DNA from: Alphaproteobacteria bacterium | Lineage (GTDB): Bacteria > Pseudomonadota > Alphaproteobacteria > Micavibrionales > Micavibrionaceae | NCBI GenBank assembly: GCA_018000295.1 | Contig: JAGNKE010000009.1 | Coordinates: 1-64,000, forward strand | Direction of reading: 5' to 3' | DNA length: 64,000 nucleotides | Shown here: one piece after another, positions 9,344 through 19,043 of the stretch | Position numbering within the stretch: position 1 is the stretch's first letter | Layout: each line of letters starts with the position of its first letter | The notes under the pieces: model-generated | What the model saw: only the letters and a program-made list of their open reading frames with translations | Told to the model about the DNA's origin: nothing | The model's database searches: none | Program-made: the position numbers and the translations under genes

Positions 9344-9443
9344 GTTCAGAGGGCGAAATACAGGTGGGCAGTGTTGACCTTCCGCTATCCTATACGCCGT
9401 AATCGCTTTTGGCTTGATAAAATCCCTGTTCGGGCCAAGGTGT

Positions 9444-11204
9444 TCACAGGTCAACGAAAATATGCGTCTCGGCCTTCGCGCCCGGATGGGTGACCGCGCC
9501 TTCGCTGGCGGGGCCGACGAGTTGGGCGTATTTCCAGAGGGCGCCGGAATTGTAATTATTGGTTCTGGGTTTCCAGTCCTTGCGGCGTTTTTCCAGTTCT
9601 TCTTCGGTCAGATCGACAGAAAGAGTCCCCTGCTCCGCGTCGATACGGATCATGTCGCCGTCTTTAATCAAGGCGATGGGGCCGCCTATCGCTGCCTCAG
9701 GTCCGACATGGCCGATGCAGAAACCACGTGTGCCGCCGGAGAAGCGTCCATCGGTGATCAGCGCGACCTTGCCGCCCGTCCCCTGCCCGTAGAGCGCCGC
9801 CGTGGTGGAGAGCATTTCGCGCATACCCGGACCGCCCTTCGGGCCTTCGTAGCGGATGACGAGGACTTCGCCTTCCTTATATTCTTTTTTCTGAACGGCG
9901 TTGAAGCAGGCTTCTTCCCCGTCAAAGACGCGTGCAGGGCCGCTGAAGACCAAGTCTTTCATTCCGGCGATTTTGACGATCGCGCCGTCCGGGGCGAGAT
10001 TCCCCTTTAGACCGACCACTCCGCCCGTCGGGTGCAGCGGGTTTTTCACAGGGTAGACGACTTTCTGATCCTTTGGAAATTTAACGTCTTTCAAGTTTTC
10101 GGCCATGGTTTTTCCCGTCACAGTCAGACAGTCGCCATGAATAAAGCCGTTATCCAGAAGTTCTTTCAACACGATACCAACGCCACCAACATCGAAGAGG
10201 TCTTTGGCCACGTATTTTCCGCCGGGGCGAAGGTCCGCGATATAAGGCGTCTTCTTGAAAATCTCATCGACGTGGAAGAGATTAAATTCGATCCCCGCCT
10301 CATGAGCCAGTGCGGGCAGGTGCAGGGCGGCATTCGTGGAGCCTCCCGTTGCTGCGACTATCGCCGCTGCGTTTTCTAGTGCTTTTCTTGTGACAATGTC
10401 GCGGGGGCGCGGGCCGCCGTTGCGGATCAACTCAACAACCGCCTCTCCAGAAGCACGGGCGTATTCATCCCGGCTTTCGTAGGGCGCGGGTGCCCCGGCG
10501 GAATTAGGCAAAGCAAGTCCTATGGCTTCGGAGACGCAGGCCATAGTGTTGGCCGTGAACTGTCCACCGCAGGCGCCCGCCGAGGGGCAGGCCACGCATT
10601 CCAGTTCATGTAAATCTTCGTCGGACATGGTTCCGGCGGCGTGCTGGCCGACCGCCTCGAAGACGTTGACGACATCCACATCCTTGCCGCGGAATTTTCC
10701 GGGAAGGATCGTGCCGCCGTACATGAAGATGCTGGGGACGTTCAGGCGGATCATGACCATCATCATACCCGGCAGGGATTTATCGCAACCGGCCAGACCG
10801 ACCAGTGCATCATAGCAGTGGCCGCGCATGGTGAGTTCAACGGAATCCGCGATGACATCGCGGGAGACGAGCGAGGAACGCATCCCCTCATGCCCCATGG
10901 CGATACCGTCTGTGACCGTGATTGTTGTAAATTCGCGGGGTGTCGCTCCGGCTTCGGAGACACCTTTTTTGACCGACTGCGCCTGACGGTTCAGGGCGAT
11001 GTTACAGGGTGCGGCCTCGTTCCAGCAGGTGGCCACGCCGACCAAAGGCTGATGGATTTCCTTCTCAGTCATCCCCATCGCATAATAATAGGAACGGTGC
11101 GGGGCGGATTTCGGGCCTTCGGTCACATAGCGGCTGACCAGACGGTCCTTGTTCCAGTGCGTGCCTTGCGAAGATTTCTTATGGCATTTTTTTTCGTCAT
11201 ACAT
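9444..11204 (-). CDS. ilvD: Dihydroxy-acid dehydratase
   Basis: Iron-sulfur dehydratase of valine, isoleucine, leucine and pantothenate synthesis. The 586 residues include the three cysteines expected to hold the cluster: Cys60 (TCWNE), Cys140 (GCDKS) and Cys212 (CPSAGACGG). Other family blocks are [20 protein letters not shown] and [21 protein letters not shown]. Three Cys ligands spaced this way suggest the [2Fe-2S] subclass. No leader-peptide attenuator was seen upstream (11205-11255). The branched-chain aminotransferase lies far away at 39992. Confidence 0.96.
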   Translation of the reverse strand: MYDEKKCHKKSSQGTHWNKDRLVSRYVTEGPKSAPHRSYYYAMGMTEKEIHQPLVGVATCWNEAAPCNIALNRQAQSVKKGVSEAGATPREFTTITVTDGIAMGHEGMRSSLVSRDVIADSVELTMRGHCYDALVGLAGCDKSLPGMMMVMIRLNVPSIFMYGGTILPGKFRGKDVDVVNVFEAVGQHAAGTMSDEDLHELECVACPSAGACGGQFTANTMACVSEAIGLALPNSAGAPAPYESRDEYARASGEAVVELIRNGGPRPRDIVTRKALENAAAIVAATGGSTNAALHLPALAHEAGIEFNLFHVDEIFKKTPYIADLRPGGKYVAKDLFDVGGVGIVLKELLDNGFIHGDCLTVTGKTMAENLKDVKFPKDQKVVYPVKNPLHPTGGVVGLKGNLAPDGAIVKIAGMKDLVFSGPARVFDGEEACFNAVQKKEYKEGEVLVIRYEGPKGGPGMREMLSTTAALYGQGTGGKVALITDGRFSGGTRGFCIGHVGPEAAIGGPIALIKDGDMIRIDAEQGTLSVDLTEEELEKRRKDWKPRTNNYNSGALWKYAQLVGPASEGAVTHPGAKAETHIFVDL

Positions 11205-11255
11205 GACGGATACGGATAGCCGCTTTTAGGGACTTAGACAAGAGGACATCAAAAT

Positions 11256-11852
11256 TTACTTTCCCCGGCGGGCCGCCTTCTTCTTCGCGCCCTTACCTTC
11301 CACCGATGGCTCAGGCAGATCGCCTACATCATCCTCGTGGATTCCCTCGCGAACCAAGGTAATCTCGTTATGATAACGCCGGAATGCCTCAGCGTTGGCA
11401 ATATAGGGGATGCGGATAAAGCGCTGGCCGGTGCCCATCACCACAACACTGGCGTAGCCGAAAAGATGGCCGGGAAGCATACGCTCTAGGTCAATACTTT
11501 CAATTTTGCTAAAGCGGATGTCCACAACGTCCATCTGCAAGAGGCCGTATCGGGCGAGAACGCGTTTGTTGGTAATGGCCAGAAGGAGATAATGTTTTGT
11601 AATCATCGCCAGTACAACCATGATTGCCCCAACTGTCAATAGAAGGTAACCCAGTGGCCGTGCAACAAAAAACAAAAATATAAGCCCCATGATGATTACA
11701 GCTAAGGATTTCCAGTATATCGCATTATGAAGCTTGGCCCTGAGAACCACATCCTCCCCTGAGACCATCATTCTCTTAAGCTCCTGATCCTGAAAGGATA
11801 GTTGCCGTGTTCCAGCGGGCGTTTTCGTTGCTTTTTCTTCTGCTGCCGTCAT
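11256..11852 (-). CDS. Bacterial PH-domain membrane protein (bPH2 type), second of a pair
   Basis: A 198-residue protein with two adjacent hydrophobic helices around residues 50-90 (LAVIIMGLIFLFFV, LLTVGAIMVVLAM), followed by a PH-like domain (LLAITNKRVLARYG...ESIDLE) and a Lys/Arg-rich tail ending KKAARRGK. Such proteins sit in the inner membrane with the PH-like domain in the cytoplasm; their role is generally unknown. It overlaps the upstream PH-domain gene by four bases (ATGA), so the two products are probably made together and may interact. Confidence 0.8.
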   Translation of the reverse strand: MTAAEEKATKTPAGTRQLSFQDQELKRMMVSGEDVVLRAKLHNAIYWKSLAVIIMGLIFLFFVARPLGYLLLTVGAIMVVLAMITKHYLLLAITNKRVLARYGLLQMDVVDIRFSKIESIDLERMLPGHLFGYASVVVMGTGQRFIRIPYIANAEAFRRYHNEITLVREGIHEDDVGDLPEPSVEGKGAKKKAARRGK

Positions 11853-12382
11853 AACGCTTTTGCCTTTTCGATTGCCTTCCTGAACGCAATGGGGTCTTCT
11901 ATCGGAGGCAGGACAACCTCCCCCACGCCCATACCCCGCACCATGATACGGCCGTAGTTGAACACCCTTCCCATAATGGTCTGCAATACGTTCACCCCTT
12001 CAATCCGGTCGATGTTGATTTCACCAACCTGCCGGGCAACCAGCCCGCGCTTAAAAATCAAACGGTTGTTTGTAATTGCAATTTCCGTCGTGGCCTTTAC
12101 CACCATCATATGTGCAAATTTTAGCAAACCAAATATGAAGACTAAAAAAGCGCCGAGGCGAATAACTGGATGAAGAATCAAAATGGATTCCATTACCCCT
12201 GCATTTTTCATAGGTTCATTACCGAAAATAATATAAAGCTTTATCGCACCGATAATAATTACCACCCCTAGAAGGAGGCTCCAGATAATCGAGAAAAACG
12301 CCCCGACCGTGTACATCCAGTGAAACTGGCCAATATGGACTAGCTCCTCGTCCGGCCCCAGCGATTGTTGTACGTAGAGCAT
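11849..12382 (-). CDS. Bacterial PH-domain membrane protein (bPH2 type), first of a pair
   Basis: A 177-residue protein starting MLYVQQSLGPDEELVH. Two hydrophobic segments lie at about 27-50 and 72-92, followed by a PH-like block with the recurring pattern ITNNRLIFKRGL...INIDRIEGV. The first 25 residues (PDEELVHIGQFHW) are typical of the family. It shares the layout of its downstream neighbour, which suggests an old duplication. The function is unknown; a YdbS/YdbT-like membrane role is only an analogy. Confidence 0.8.
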   Translation of the reverse strand: MLYVQQSLGPDEELVHIGQFHWMYTVGAFFSIIWSLLLGVVIIIGAIKLYIIFGNEPMKNAGVMESILILHPVIRLGAFLVFIFGLLKFAHMMVVKATTEIAITNNRLIFKRGLVARQVGEINIDRIEGVNVLQTIMGRVFNYGRIMVRGMGVGEVVLPPIEDPIAFRKAIEKAKAL

Positions 12383-12552
12383 AAGAAATCAGACCCTTTC
12401 AAATGGGTAACAGGATAAGAAAATCAATAATTTGAGGGAAAGTTTAGCTTTACTCTTCACGGGCTGCAAGTCTCAAAACACTCTAAGTTTCCAGCTTTTG
12501 CAGTTATAAACAGCCAAAGCCGCACTCCAACTGGGGTATATTACCTTTTTTT

Positions 12553-13632
12553 CTATTGATCGCCAAAGGAAATCCCGAGTGAACGGGCGGTGTGCACAAG
12601 CATACCCTCTACATCGACAGTGCGGCACTCCTGAATCGCCAGTTCGATCGGAACATCAACTACATTCATATTCTGCCAGGCGACCATGCGGGCAAATTGC
12701 CCCTTTTTGAGCAAATCGACAGCTTTTACGCCCAGAGCCGAGGCTAAAAGACGATCATTGCAGGTCGGGCTTGCACCCCTTTGAACGTGCCCAAGTACTG
12801 TGACGCGGGTTTCCGATCCTGTTGCCTCGGCTATTTTTACTCCGAGATACTCGCCGATCCCGCCGTATCGGGTTTCGCCGCCGTGGTAAACCACCTCAAA
12901 TTTCCTACCATCGGGAGTTTTAACGGCCTCAGAGACGATTACGAGGGCGAAGTTTCTGCCGCTTTGCTTTACGGCCCGGATTTTTGCGGCGATCTTGTCC
13001 ACGCTATAGGGTATCTCGGGAATCAAAATGACATCCGCCCCTCCGGCTATACCCGCCGTCAGAGCGATATGGCCCGCATCGCGGCCCATCACCTCCAGCA
13101 CCATCACCCGGTCATGGCTGGCGGCGGTGGGCTGCAGTCTGTCCAAGGCCTCGGTCGCGACCGCCACCGCCGTATCGAAGCCCACGGCGTAATCCGTCAG
13201 ATTCAGGTCGTTATCAATGGTTTTGGGGATTCCTATAAATTTCAATCCGCCCTTTTTCATCAAGCGGTTGAGTATGCCAAAACTGCCATCTCCGCCGATT
13301 CCGATGACATAATCAATTTCCAAGGCTTTAAAAGCAGCTATCAACTCGTCCGTGCGGTCTAGAACCCGGCCGTCCGTCATTTTGTATTCAAAGGGGTTGC
13401 GCGAGTTTGTTGTCCCAAGAATCGTACCGCCGAGGCGCATGATTGCAATGTCAAAGTCTTTTGGCGTCAAAACCCTGTATTCGGGCTTTTCCTCCAGAAG
13501 GCCAGCCGTGCCGTTTTCTACCCCGATCACCTTCCATCCCAGCCGGTCCGCAGCGATTACGACCGACCGCATCACGGCGTTCAGGCCGGCACAATCGCCG
13601 CCGCTGGTAAAAATGGCTATCTTCTTTGTCAT
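12553..13632 (-). CDS. pfkA: 6-phosphofructokinase (group III; phosphoryl donor uncertain)
   Basis: Phosphorylates fructose 6-phosphate in glycolysis. The 359 residues include FTSGGDCAGLN at 8-18, GGDGS at 113-117, IPKTIDNDL near 135 and the FDTAVA and GRDAGHIAL blocks. The phosphoryl-donor pair is mixed: glycine at the position equivalent to E. coli Gly104, as in ATP enzymes, and lysine at the position equivalent to Gly124, as in PPi enzymes. In published comparisons Gly/Lys is usually read as ATP-using and Asp/Lys as PPi-using, so ATP is favoured but not certain. Confidence 0.87.
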   Translation of the reverse strand: MTKKIAIFTSGGDCAGLNAVMRSVVIAADRLGWKVIGVENGTAGLLEEKPEYRVLTPKDFDIAIMRLGGTILGTTNSRNPFEYKMTDGRVLDRTDELIAAFKALEIDYVIGIGGDGSFGILNRLMKKGGLKFIGIPKTIDNDLNLTDYAVGFDTAVAVATEALDRLQPTAASHDRVMVLEVMGRDAGHIALTAGIAGGADVILIPEIPYSVDKIAAKIRAVKQSGRNFALVIVSEAVKTPDGRKFEVVYHGGETRYGGIGEYLGVKIAEATGSETRVTVLGHVQRGASPTCNDRLLASALGVKAVDLLKKGQFARMVAWQNMNVVDVPIELAIQECRTVDVEGMLVHTARSLGISFGDQ

Positions 13633-13815
13633 GATTTTTTTCCTAAAAATTATTATTTTCCTGAAGCCCTCGCGAACACTCCCCTTATTTCCTTACAGGG
13701 AACGCCCCTTCCCTGCAATTCCCCCTCAGACATAAGATTTTTTTGTAAAATTGCGTATTTTGTGTTAATAAACAAAGGATTATGTGATACCATTATTTTT
13801 TAAAGTTTATATCGA

Positions 13816-14037
13816 ATGTACGATTTTTTTCTCATGGAAGATCAAGAGGATTTGCGCGTAAAACTCGCGGAATACAAGAGCGAGCATCAAGCGCTTGATG
13901 AGCTGATTCAGCTTGCGACAGAGGGCGATAAGCCCGTTAATCTGCTGCACCTTCAGCAACTTAAGAAAAAGAAGCTCTGGCTGAAGGATATGATCCAGAA
14001 GCTGCAGAGTTCTCTCATCGACGATATTATCGCCTGA
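13816..14037 (+). CDS. YdcH family small protein (DUF465)
   Basis: A 73-residue protein that is almost entirely helical and charged. The C-terminal block [16 protein letters not shown] matches the DUF465 signature (LKKxKLxLKDxI). An in-frame ATG at 13834 would give 67 residues; neither start has a clear ribosome site. DUF465 proteins are widespread and of unknown function. It lies 49 bp before purE on the same strand. Confidence 0.75.
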   Translation: MYDFFLMEDQEDLRVKLAEYKSEHQALDELIQLATEGDKPVNLLHLQQLKKKKLWLKDMIQKLQSSLIDDIIA

Positions 14038-14086
14038 GTCGGCCTTATCCCGTTGCTTTTTCCCTTCCTTTTGCTATAAACGGCTG

Positions 14087-14581
14087 GTGATACAGCCGGA
14101 TAAAAGTCCTCTTGTCGGTGTTCTTATGGGGTCTCAGAGCGACTGGGAGACCCTTGAGGGTGCCCATCTCATTCTTAAAGAACTGGCTATCCCGCATGAG
14201 TGCCGGATCGTTTCAGCGCACCGGACGCCCGAGCGTATGGCTGATTACGCCAAAAACGCGGAAAGCCGAGGCATTAAGGTCGTTATCGCCGGCGCTGGCG
14301 GCGCCGCGCACCTGCCTGGCATGGTCGCCAGTCTAACGCATTTGCCTGTTCTGGGCGTACCCGTTAAAAGCAGAGCACTCAGGGGCATGGACAGTCTGCT
14401 TTCCATCGTCCAGATGCCGGGGGGTGTTCCCGTCGGAACACTGGCTATCGGTCCTTCAGGCGCCAAAAACGCCGGACTTCTTGCTGCCTCCATCCTCTCT
14501 CTTGCCGATCCCGCGCTTTCCGAGAGGCTGAAAGTCTATCGGGAAAAGCAGACCCGCGACGTTGCCGAGTTTCCCGAATAG
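14087..14581 (+). CDS. purE: N5-carboxyaminoimidazole ribonucleotide mutase
   Basis: Class I PurE converting N5-CAIR to CAIR in purine synthesis. The 164 residues contain [12 protein letters not shown] near 13-24, SAHRTPERM near 44-52 and [13 protein letters not shown] near 69-81, all conserved in the octameric enzyme. Translation starts at GTG 14087; no ATG precedes the conserved block. purK follows after 27 bp, forming the usual purEK pair. Confidence 0.95.
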   Translation: MIQPDKSPLVGVLMGSQSDWETLEGAHLILKELAIPHECRIVSAHRTPERMADYAKNAESRGIKVVIAGAGGAAHLPGMVASLTHLPVLGVPVKSRALRGMDSLLSIVQMPGGVPVGTLAIGPSGAKNAGLLAASILSLADPALSERLKVYREKQTRDVAEFPE

Positions 14582-14608
14582 CAACAGGCACAGCTTATCC
14601 ACAAAGAT

Positions 14609-15712
14609 ATGTCTATCAAAACATTAGGAATTCTGGGAGGGGGGCAGCTGGGGCGGATGAGCGTTCTCGCGGCGGCGCGACTTGGAATTAAAAGCGTGGT
14701 GCTTACGCCAGAGGATGATTCGCCTGCCTCCCACGTCGCGTGGAAAACGATTGTCGCCGATTATGAGGATCACTTTGCTCTCAAGGCGTTTTCCGACCTG
14801 ACAGATGCTATTTCCTACGAATTTGAAAATATCCCTGTTTCAACAGTGGATTATCTCAATACCTTAAAGTCTGACTCCGTCTTTCCTTCCAAGAAACTGC
14901 TTGAAGTCTCGCAGGATCGTATCGCGGAAAAATCTTTTCTCAACGGCCTCGGAATTGAAACCGCCCGATGGACCGCTATCACTACATTCGGGGATATCAC
15001 TCAGGCTGTGCAAGGCTGGAAAAGCGAATCGTTTGTCGTGAAAACCACGCGGTTGGGCTATGACGGAAAGGGACAGATTTTCTGCCCTGTGGCTGGAATG
15101 AAGGAAAGCCCTTACTTGTCAGACTTTCTTGAGACCCACGGGCACGTTCAACTTATTCTTGAAGATGGCATTTCCTTCAGCGATGAGGTTTCCGTGATCG
15201 TGGCCCGAGACCGCGCAGGAAAAACAGCGATTTACGGGCCGATGCTCAATGAACACCGGAACCATATCTTGCACCGGACGACCGTTCCGGCTCCTCATAA
15301 TCTTGAGCTTTGCGCGAAGGCCGTGCAGATCACCAAGCAGGTCGCCGAGGCGGTTGACCTTGTAGGCGTTTTGACCGTTGAGTTTTTTGTCGCCCGTAAC
15401 GGACGGCTGCTGGCCAACGAAATCGCGCCGCGGACGCATAATTCCGGGCATTGGACGATTGACGCCTGCGCCGTTTCACAGTTCGAGCAGCATGTTCGCA
15501 CTGTCTGCGGATTGCCGGTCGGGTCGCCCGAGCGTCATTCCGATGCGGTCATGCTCAATCTGATCGGCGCCGATGTGCTGGATTCCGAAAAATACCTTAA
15601 GCAAAATAATGCTTGCCTTCATTTGTATGGCAAGCAAGATGTCCGGGAAGGACGCAAAATGGGCCATGTGACATTTCTGGAGGAAAGAAAAGATGACAAA
15701 AGCCGCCGTTAG
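14609..15712 (+). CDS. purK: N5-carboxyaminoimidazole ribonucleotide synthase
   Basis: ATP-grasp enzyme that makes N5-CAIR from AIR, bicarbonate and ATP and feeds PurE. The 367 residues begin [18 protein letters not shown], the classical PurK start. The ATP-grasp core includes [15 protein letters not shown] and [25 protein letters not shown]. It follows purE directly. Its last 20 bases overlap the fumC start, although the two products are metabolically unrelated. Confidence 0.95.
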   Translation: MSIKTLGILGGGQLGRMSVLAAARLGIKSVVLTPEDDSPASHVAWKTIVADYEDHFALKAFSDLTDAISYEFENIPVSTVDYLNTLKSDSVFPSKKLLEVSQDRIAEKSFLNGLGIETARWTAITTFGDITQAVQGWKSESFVVKTTRLGYDGKGQIFCPVAGMKESPYLSDFLETHGHVQLILEDGISFSDEVSVIVARDRAGKTAIYGPMLNEHRNHILHRTTVPAPHNLELCAKAVQITKQVAEAVDLVGVLTVEFFVARNGRLLANEIAPRTHNSGHWTIDACAVSQFEQHVRTVCGLPVGSPERHSDAVMLNLIGADVLDSEKYLKQNNACLHLYGKQDVREGRKMGHVTFLEERKDDKSRR

Positions 15713-17117
15713 TAAATCTGCCGGGAACGCCACGCGTACCGAAACCGATTCGTTCGGGCCTATCGATGTTCCTGCCGACCGTTACTGGGGCGCGCAAACT
15801 CAGCGATCTCTAGGGAATTTCAAGATCGGCGGTGAGCGGATGCCCAAGCCTCTGATCCGCGCTTTGGGGGTTCAGAAAAAAGCCTCTGCCCTGACTAATA
15901 TGCAACTGGGCGTTCTGGATTCCAAAATCGGAGAAGCGATTGTCGCTGCTGCTGAGGAGGTGATCGACGGTACGCATGACGACGAATTTCCTCTTGTTGT
16001 CTGGCAAACGGGATCGGGTACGCAGACCAACATGAATGCGAACGAGGTGATCTCCAACCGTGCGATTGAAATTCTCGGCGGGCAGATGGGCAGCAAGAAG
16101 CCTGTACACCCCAACGACCATGTGAATATGGGGCAATCGTCCAACGATACGTTTCCGACCGTGATGCATATTTCGGCGGTTGAGCAGATTCATCATGAAC
16201 TCATCCCTGCCCTGCAGCATCTGCACAAGGCGCTGGACAGCAAGGCCAAGGATTTCAAGGATATCGTCAAGATCGGGCGGACGCATTTGCAGGACGCCAC
16301 GCCGTTGACTCTGGGGCAGGAGTTTTCCGGCTATGCCAAGCAGATTGAATACGGGATCGCCCGGGTTCAGGCCGTGTTGCCGCGATTGCTGGAGCTGGCA
16401 CAGGGCGGAACGGCTGTGGGCACGGGTATTAACTGCAAGGCGGGATTCGCCGAAAAATTTGCCGAGAATGTTTCGAAAATCACGGACCTTGCGTTCCGCA
16501 CCGCCGAAAATAAATTCGAGGCGCTGGCGGCTCATGACGCGCTGGTCGAGGCTTCGGGGGCACTTAACGTCCTTGCCGCTTCCCTGATGAAGATTGCTAA
16601 CGACATACGATTGCTCGGGTCCGGTCCGCGCTGCGGGTTCGGGGAGATCAACCTGCCCGAGAACGAGCCCGGCTCCTCCATCATGCCCGGCAAGGTCAAC
16701 CCGACGCAGTGCGAGGCGCTGACCATGGTGTGCGCGCAGGTGATGGGCAATCACGTCACCGTGACGATCGGCGGATCGAACGGGCATTTCGAGTTGAACG
16801 TCTTCAAGCCCGTTATCATTTATAACGTGCTGCAATCCCTCCGGCTGATTGCGGACGGGTGCAACAGCTTTACAGATAATTGCGTGGTCGGGATTGAGGC
16901 GAATACCGCGCGTATCGAAAAGCTGGTGAATGAGAGTTTGATGCTCGTCACGGCCCTGAACCCGCATATCGGGTACGATAATGCGGCGAAGATCGCCAAG
17001 AAGGCCCATGCGGAAGGCACCTCCCTCAAGGATGCTGCCATTGCGCTGGGGCTTCTGACCGCAGAGCAGTTCGCGCAGTGGGTTAAGCCCATTGATATGA
17101 TCAAGCCGAGAGACTGA
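15693..17117 (+). CDS. fumC: Fumarate hydratase class II
   Basis: Iron-independent fumarase of the TCA cycle. The 474 residues carry [17 protein letters not shown], the [18 protein letters not shown] block, [16 protein letters not shown] and the family signature [15 protein letters not shown]. The ATG at 15693 lies inside the purK tail and is preceded by GGAGGAAAG, a strong ribosome site, so overlap with purK is real. A long open frame antisense to this gene is a shadow. Confidence 0.95.
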   Translation: MTKAAVSKSAGNATRTETDSFGPIDVPADRYWGAQTQRSLGNFKIGGERMPKPLIRALGVQKKASALTNMQLGVLDSKIGEAIVAAAEEVIDGTHDDEFPLVVWQTGSGTQTNMNANEVISNRAIEILGGQMGSKKPVHPNDHVNMGQSSNDTFPTVMHISAVEQIHHELIPALQHLHKALDSKAKDFKDIVKIGRTHLQDATPLTLGQEFSGYAKQIEYGIARVQAVLPRLLELAQGGTAVGTGINCKAGFAEKFAENVSKITDLAFRTAENKFEALAAHDALVEASGALNVLAASLMKIANDIRLLGSGPRCGFGEINLPENEPGSSIMPGKVNPTQCEALTMVCAQVMGNHVTVTIGGSNGHFELNVFKPVIIYNVLQSLRLIADGCNSFTDNCVVGIEANTARIEKLVNESLMLVTALNPHIGYDNAAKIAKKAHAEGTSLKDAAIALGLLTAEQFAQWVKPIDMIKPRD

Positions 17118-17132
17118 GTTTTCTCAGTCTCT
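17109..17132 (+). terminator. Stem-loop at the fumC stop codon
   Basis: AGAGACTGAG (17109-17118) pairs perfectly with CTCAGTCTCT (17123-17132) across a TTTT loop. The stem includes the fumC stop codon. It is followed by a mixed T-rich stretch rather than a clean T run, so it may stabilise the message end or terminate weakly. Confidence 0.5.
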
Positions 17133-17194
17133 GAGGCCGATTTTCTTGCTTTTTTCTTTCTTCCCGCCCTACTCTTGCGGTGACGAGGTGTATT

Positions 17195-17998
17195 ATGCAG
17201 CTACAGGATCACGGCGCATTACTTGAGCGGATCACGGGTCTTTTGCAAGATGCCGTAGTGCGCGAGGCCGTTCATGCGGATTATACGCGCACAATAGAGC
17301 AGCTTGGCGTCGAGGGGGCGCAAGCGCGTTTTCTGGCGGAGAATACGCTCCGTCGTCTTGAAACGTCCGGCTGGGATATCCGGCGGACCGAGGCGGATAT
17401 TTTTGAAAATTTCGGGATCATTTCTGCACGGAACAAGTATATTGGCGCCACAACTCTGGTCGGTTCCTTTGATAATGCGCTGCAACGGCGGGCGAAGGCC
17501 TTTTCCGGACAGATCATGATGCAGATGATGGACCTCAAAGGCGGAACCATTGCGAATATTTCCCCGCATCATGAAAAGCTGGAGGCTTCCAAGTCTTCCT
17601 TTCAAATTACCGAAGCCGATGAAGCTGAGCAGCTTTCCGGTTCTTTCTCCGTTGCGGTTCTCAACAACGTTCTGCACCACGAGGCGCCGGAGCGTGCCGA
17701 TGAAATTTTGCGGAGTGTCAGTTTAAAAACCGATAAACGGCTTGTCGTGCTGGAGAATACTACGGTCGGCCGGACCCCTGCCGAACAAGAGCAGGACCGG
17801 GCTGTACAGTTCATGCATGAATATCTTTTTCACCGTCTTCTGCAGGATCCGGCTACGCATGATACGCCGCTGCCCGGCAATTACGACACCGCCGAGGGGT
17901 GGGCCGAGCGTATTGAAAATCACGGATGGCGGCTGAGCCTGCGCGATAGCCTCCCCATGGAGCCGCACCATACGGTTTTGGTCTTCGAAAAAGACTGA
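17195..17998 (+). CDS. Class I SAM-methyltransferase-like protein
   Basis: A 267-residue protein. ATG 17195 is preceded by GACGAGGTG at a good distance, so it is preferred to the upstream in-frame alternative. The middle carries a motif typical of class I methyltransferases (VAVLNNVLHHEAPERADEIL) followed by LVVLENT, as in the post-motif strand. The glycine-rich SAM loop is not obvious; the stretch MDLKGGTIANISPHHEK stands near where it should be. It may be a diverged methyltransferase or an inactive relative. It leads a tight operon: the RHH gene starts 3 bp later. Confidence 0.6.
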   Translation: MQLQDHGALLERITGLLQDAVVREAVHADYTRTIEQLGVEGAQARFLAENTLRRLETSGWDIRRTEADIFENFGIISARNKYIGATTLVGSFDNALQRRAKAFSGQIMMQMMDLKGGTIANISPHHEKLEASKSSFQITEADEAEQLSGSFSVAVLNNVLHHEAPERADEILRSVSLKTDKRLVVLENTTVGRTPAEQEQDRAVQFMHEYLFHRLLQDPATHDTPLPGNYDTAEGWAERIENHGWRLSLRDSLPMEPHHTVLVFEKD

Positions 17999-18001
17999 GA
18001 C

Positions 18002-18211
18002 ATGAAAAAACGTTCCGTCCTTGTTTCCGGCCATCCGACCAGCGTGACTTTGGAGGAGGAATTCTGGGACGCGTTGCGGGTTATTGCCGAGCGGCGCGGG
18101 CAGAGCCTGAACCAGATCATCACCACAATCGATGCGGGGCGCCGCGGGAGCAATCTGTCGAGCGCGATCCGGGTTTTTGTTTTGAAATCAGTCACCGAGG
18201 CTGCAGGATGA
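18002..18211 (+). CDS. Ribbon-helix-helix domain protein (RHH_4 type)
   Basis: A 69-residue protein with the alphaproteobacterial RHH_4 pattern: GHPTSVTLEEEFWDALRVIA, then RRGQSLNQIITTID and SSAIRVFVLK. The beta strand plus two helices form a dimeric DNA-binding fold. It probably acts as a small transcription regulator, but its target is unknown. It sits between a methyltransferase-like gene (3 bp gap) and a membrane protein gene (ATGA overlap), so all three are likely made from one message. Confidence 0.8.
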   Translation: MKKRSVLVSGHPTSVTLEEEFWDALRVIAERRGQSLNQIITTIDAGRRGSNLSSAIRVFVLKSVTEAAG

Positions 18212-19041
18212 TTTTTTGGCACTCACTAGCACACGAGAGGCTTTTTTTCTGGTTAAAATTTACAGCATTTATTTTTATTCTGTTCCTGCTTTATACCGCC
18301 CTGCTAAATTTATTTGTCTTTATCAGCAATAGCATGAGATTCACGTCCTTAAGCTATTTTTCTCCTTTTTTACTTTTTAGCTTTCTGGGACCATATTTGC
18401 TTTTTATGCAAATTATTACTGCTCTTCAGTGGCTGCGATGGCTGTATCATCTTAAGAAAAAGCAGGATGTTGCAGACTTATATGTAGAGAATTATTTTTT
18501 GCCTGTTTTTTATGGCAGCATAAGCAGTTTTTTTATAGTTATGCCGCTTTTCGCCTTTTATGCGTTAGAAACTGGTAATACGTTAGAAACTGTTGGAACT
18601 GAAACTTTTGCGACTGAGTTTTTAGAGTTTTTTTATGTCTTTGCGTTTAGTTTTGGTATGGGTCTCTTCCTTCTCTTTCCTCTAACTTTTCTTATTGTTC
18701 TTTCTAAAAGTCATCTGCGTTATGCCCATGATCCTGCAATCATCTTTGTTTGTTTAGTTGCCGTGATAATTACTGCAGGGCTTGATTTTTATGCTGGAAT
18801 AAATGATTTTTTGCACAGCACTGTTTTGTGTTTTTTTAGTGATACCTATTTTCATACTGTGTTCTTAGTATCAATTCTATTTTTTAAGGGGGCGGAGCTT
18901 CTGGTTCGGCCTCACTTAGGCCGAGTCTATACGCCCAATCATACTGCTTTTGCTTTTCCCGTTTTAGTGGTGCTCCTGACATTGTTTTATGTCAATCTTC
19001 AAAGCGGAATGGATGGGCTTTGTTATAATTGGGGGTACTGA
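18208..19041 (+). CDS. AT-rich polytopic membrane protein, unknown
   Basis: A 277-residue protein not recognised as a known family. It is very rich in Phe and Leu, with about seven hydrophobic segments, for example near 13-35, 45-70, 95-120, 140-165, 178-197, 205-225 and 248-265. Basic loops such as HLKKKQD suggest cytoplasmic segments. Its base composition is clearly more AT-rich than its neighbours, with many TTT and TTA codons, as seen in recently acquired genes or in genes for very hydrophobic proteins. The start overlaps the RHH stop (ATGA). It ends 2 bp from the AsmA gene, tail to tail. Confidence 0.65.
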   Translation: MIFWHSLAHERLFFWLKFTAFIFILFLLYTALLNLFVFISNSMRFTSLSYFSPFLLFSFLGPYLLFMQIITALQWLRWLYHLKKKQDVADLYVENYFLPVFYGSISSFFIVMPLFAFYALETGNTLETVGTETFATEFLEFFYVFAFSFGMGLFLLFPLTFLIVLSKSHLRYAHDPAIIFVCLVAVIITAGLDFYAGINDFLHSTVLCFFSDTYFHTVFLVSILFFKGAELLVRPHLGRVYTPNHTAFAFPVLVVLLTLFYVNLQSGMDGLCYNWGY

Positions 19042-19043
19042 AC

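Noticed and set aside
7631..9454. Longer start (TTG 9454) for the L,D-transpeptidase
   Set aside because: It would place 37 residues before the signal peptide; GTG 9343 places the signal at the N-terminus.
15810..17009. 399-codon open frame antisense to fumC
   Set aside because: Mirrors the codon bias of a well-conserved fumC frame; no recognisable protein and no ribosome site.
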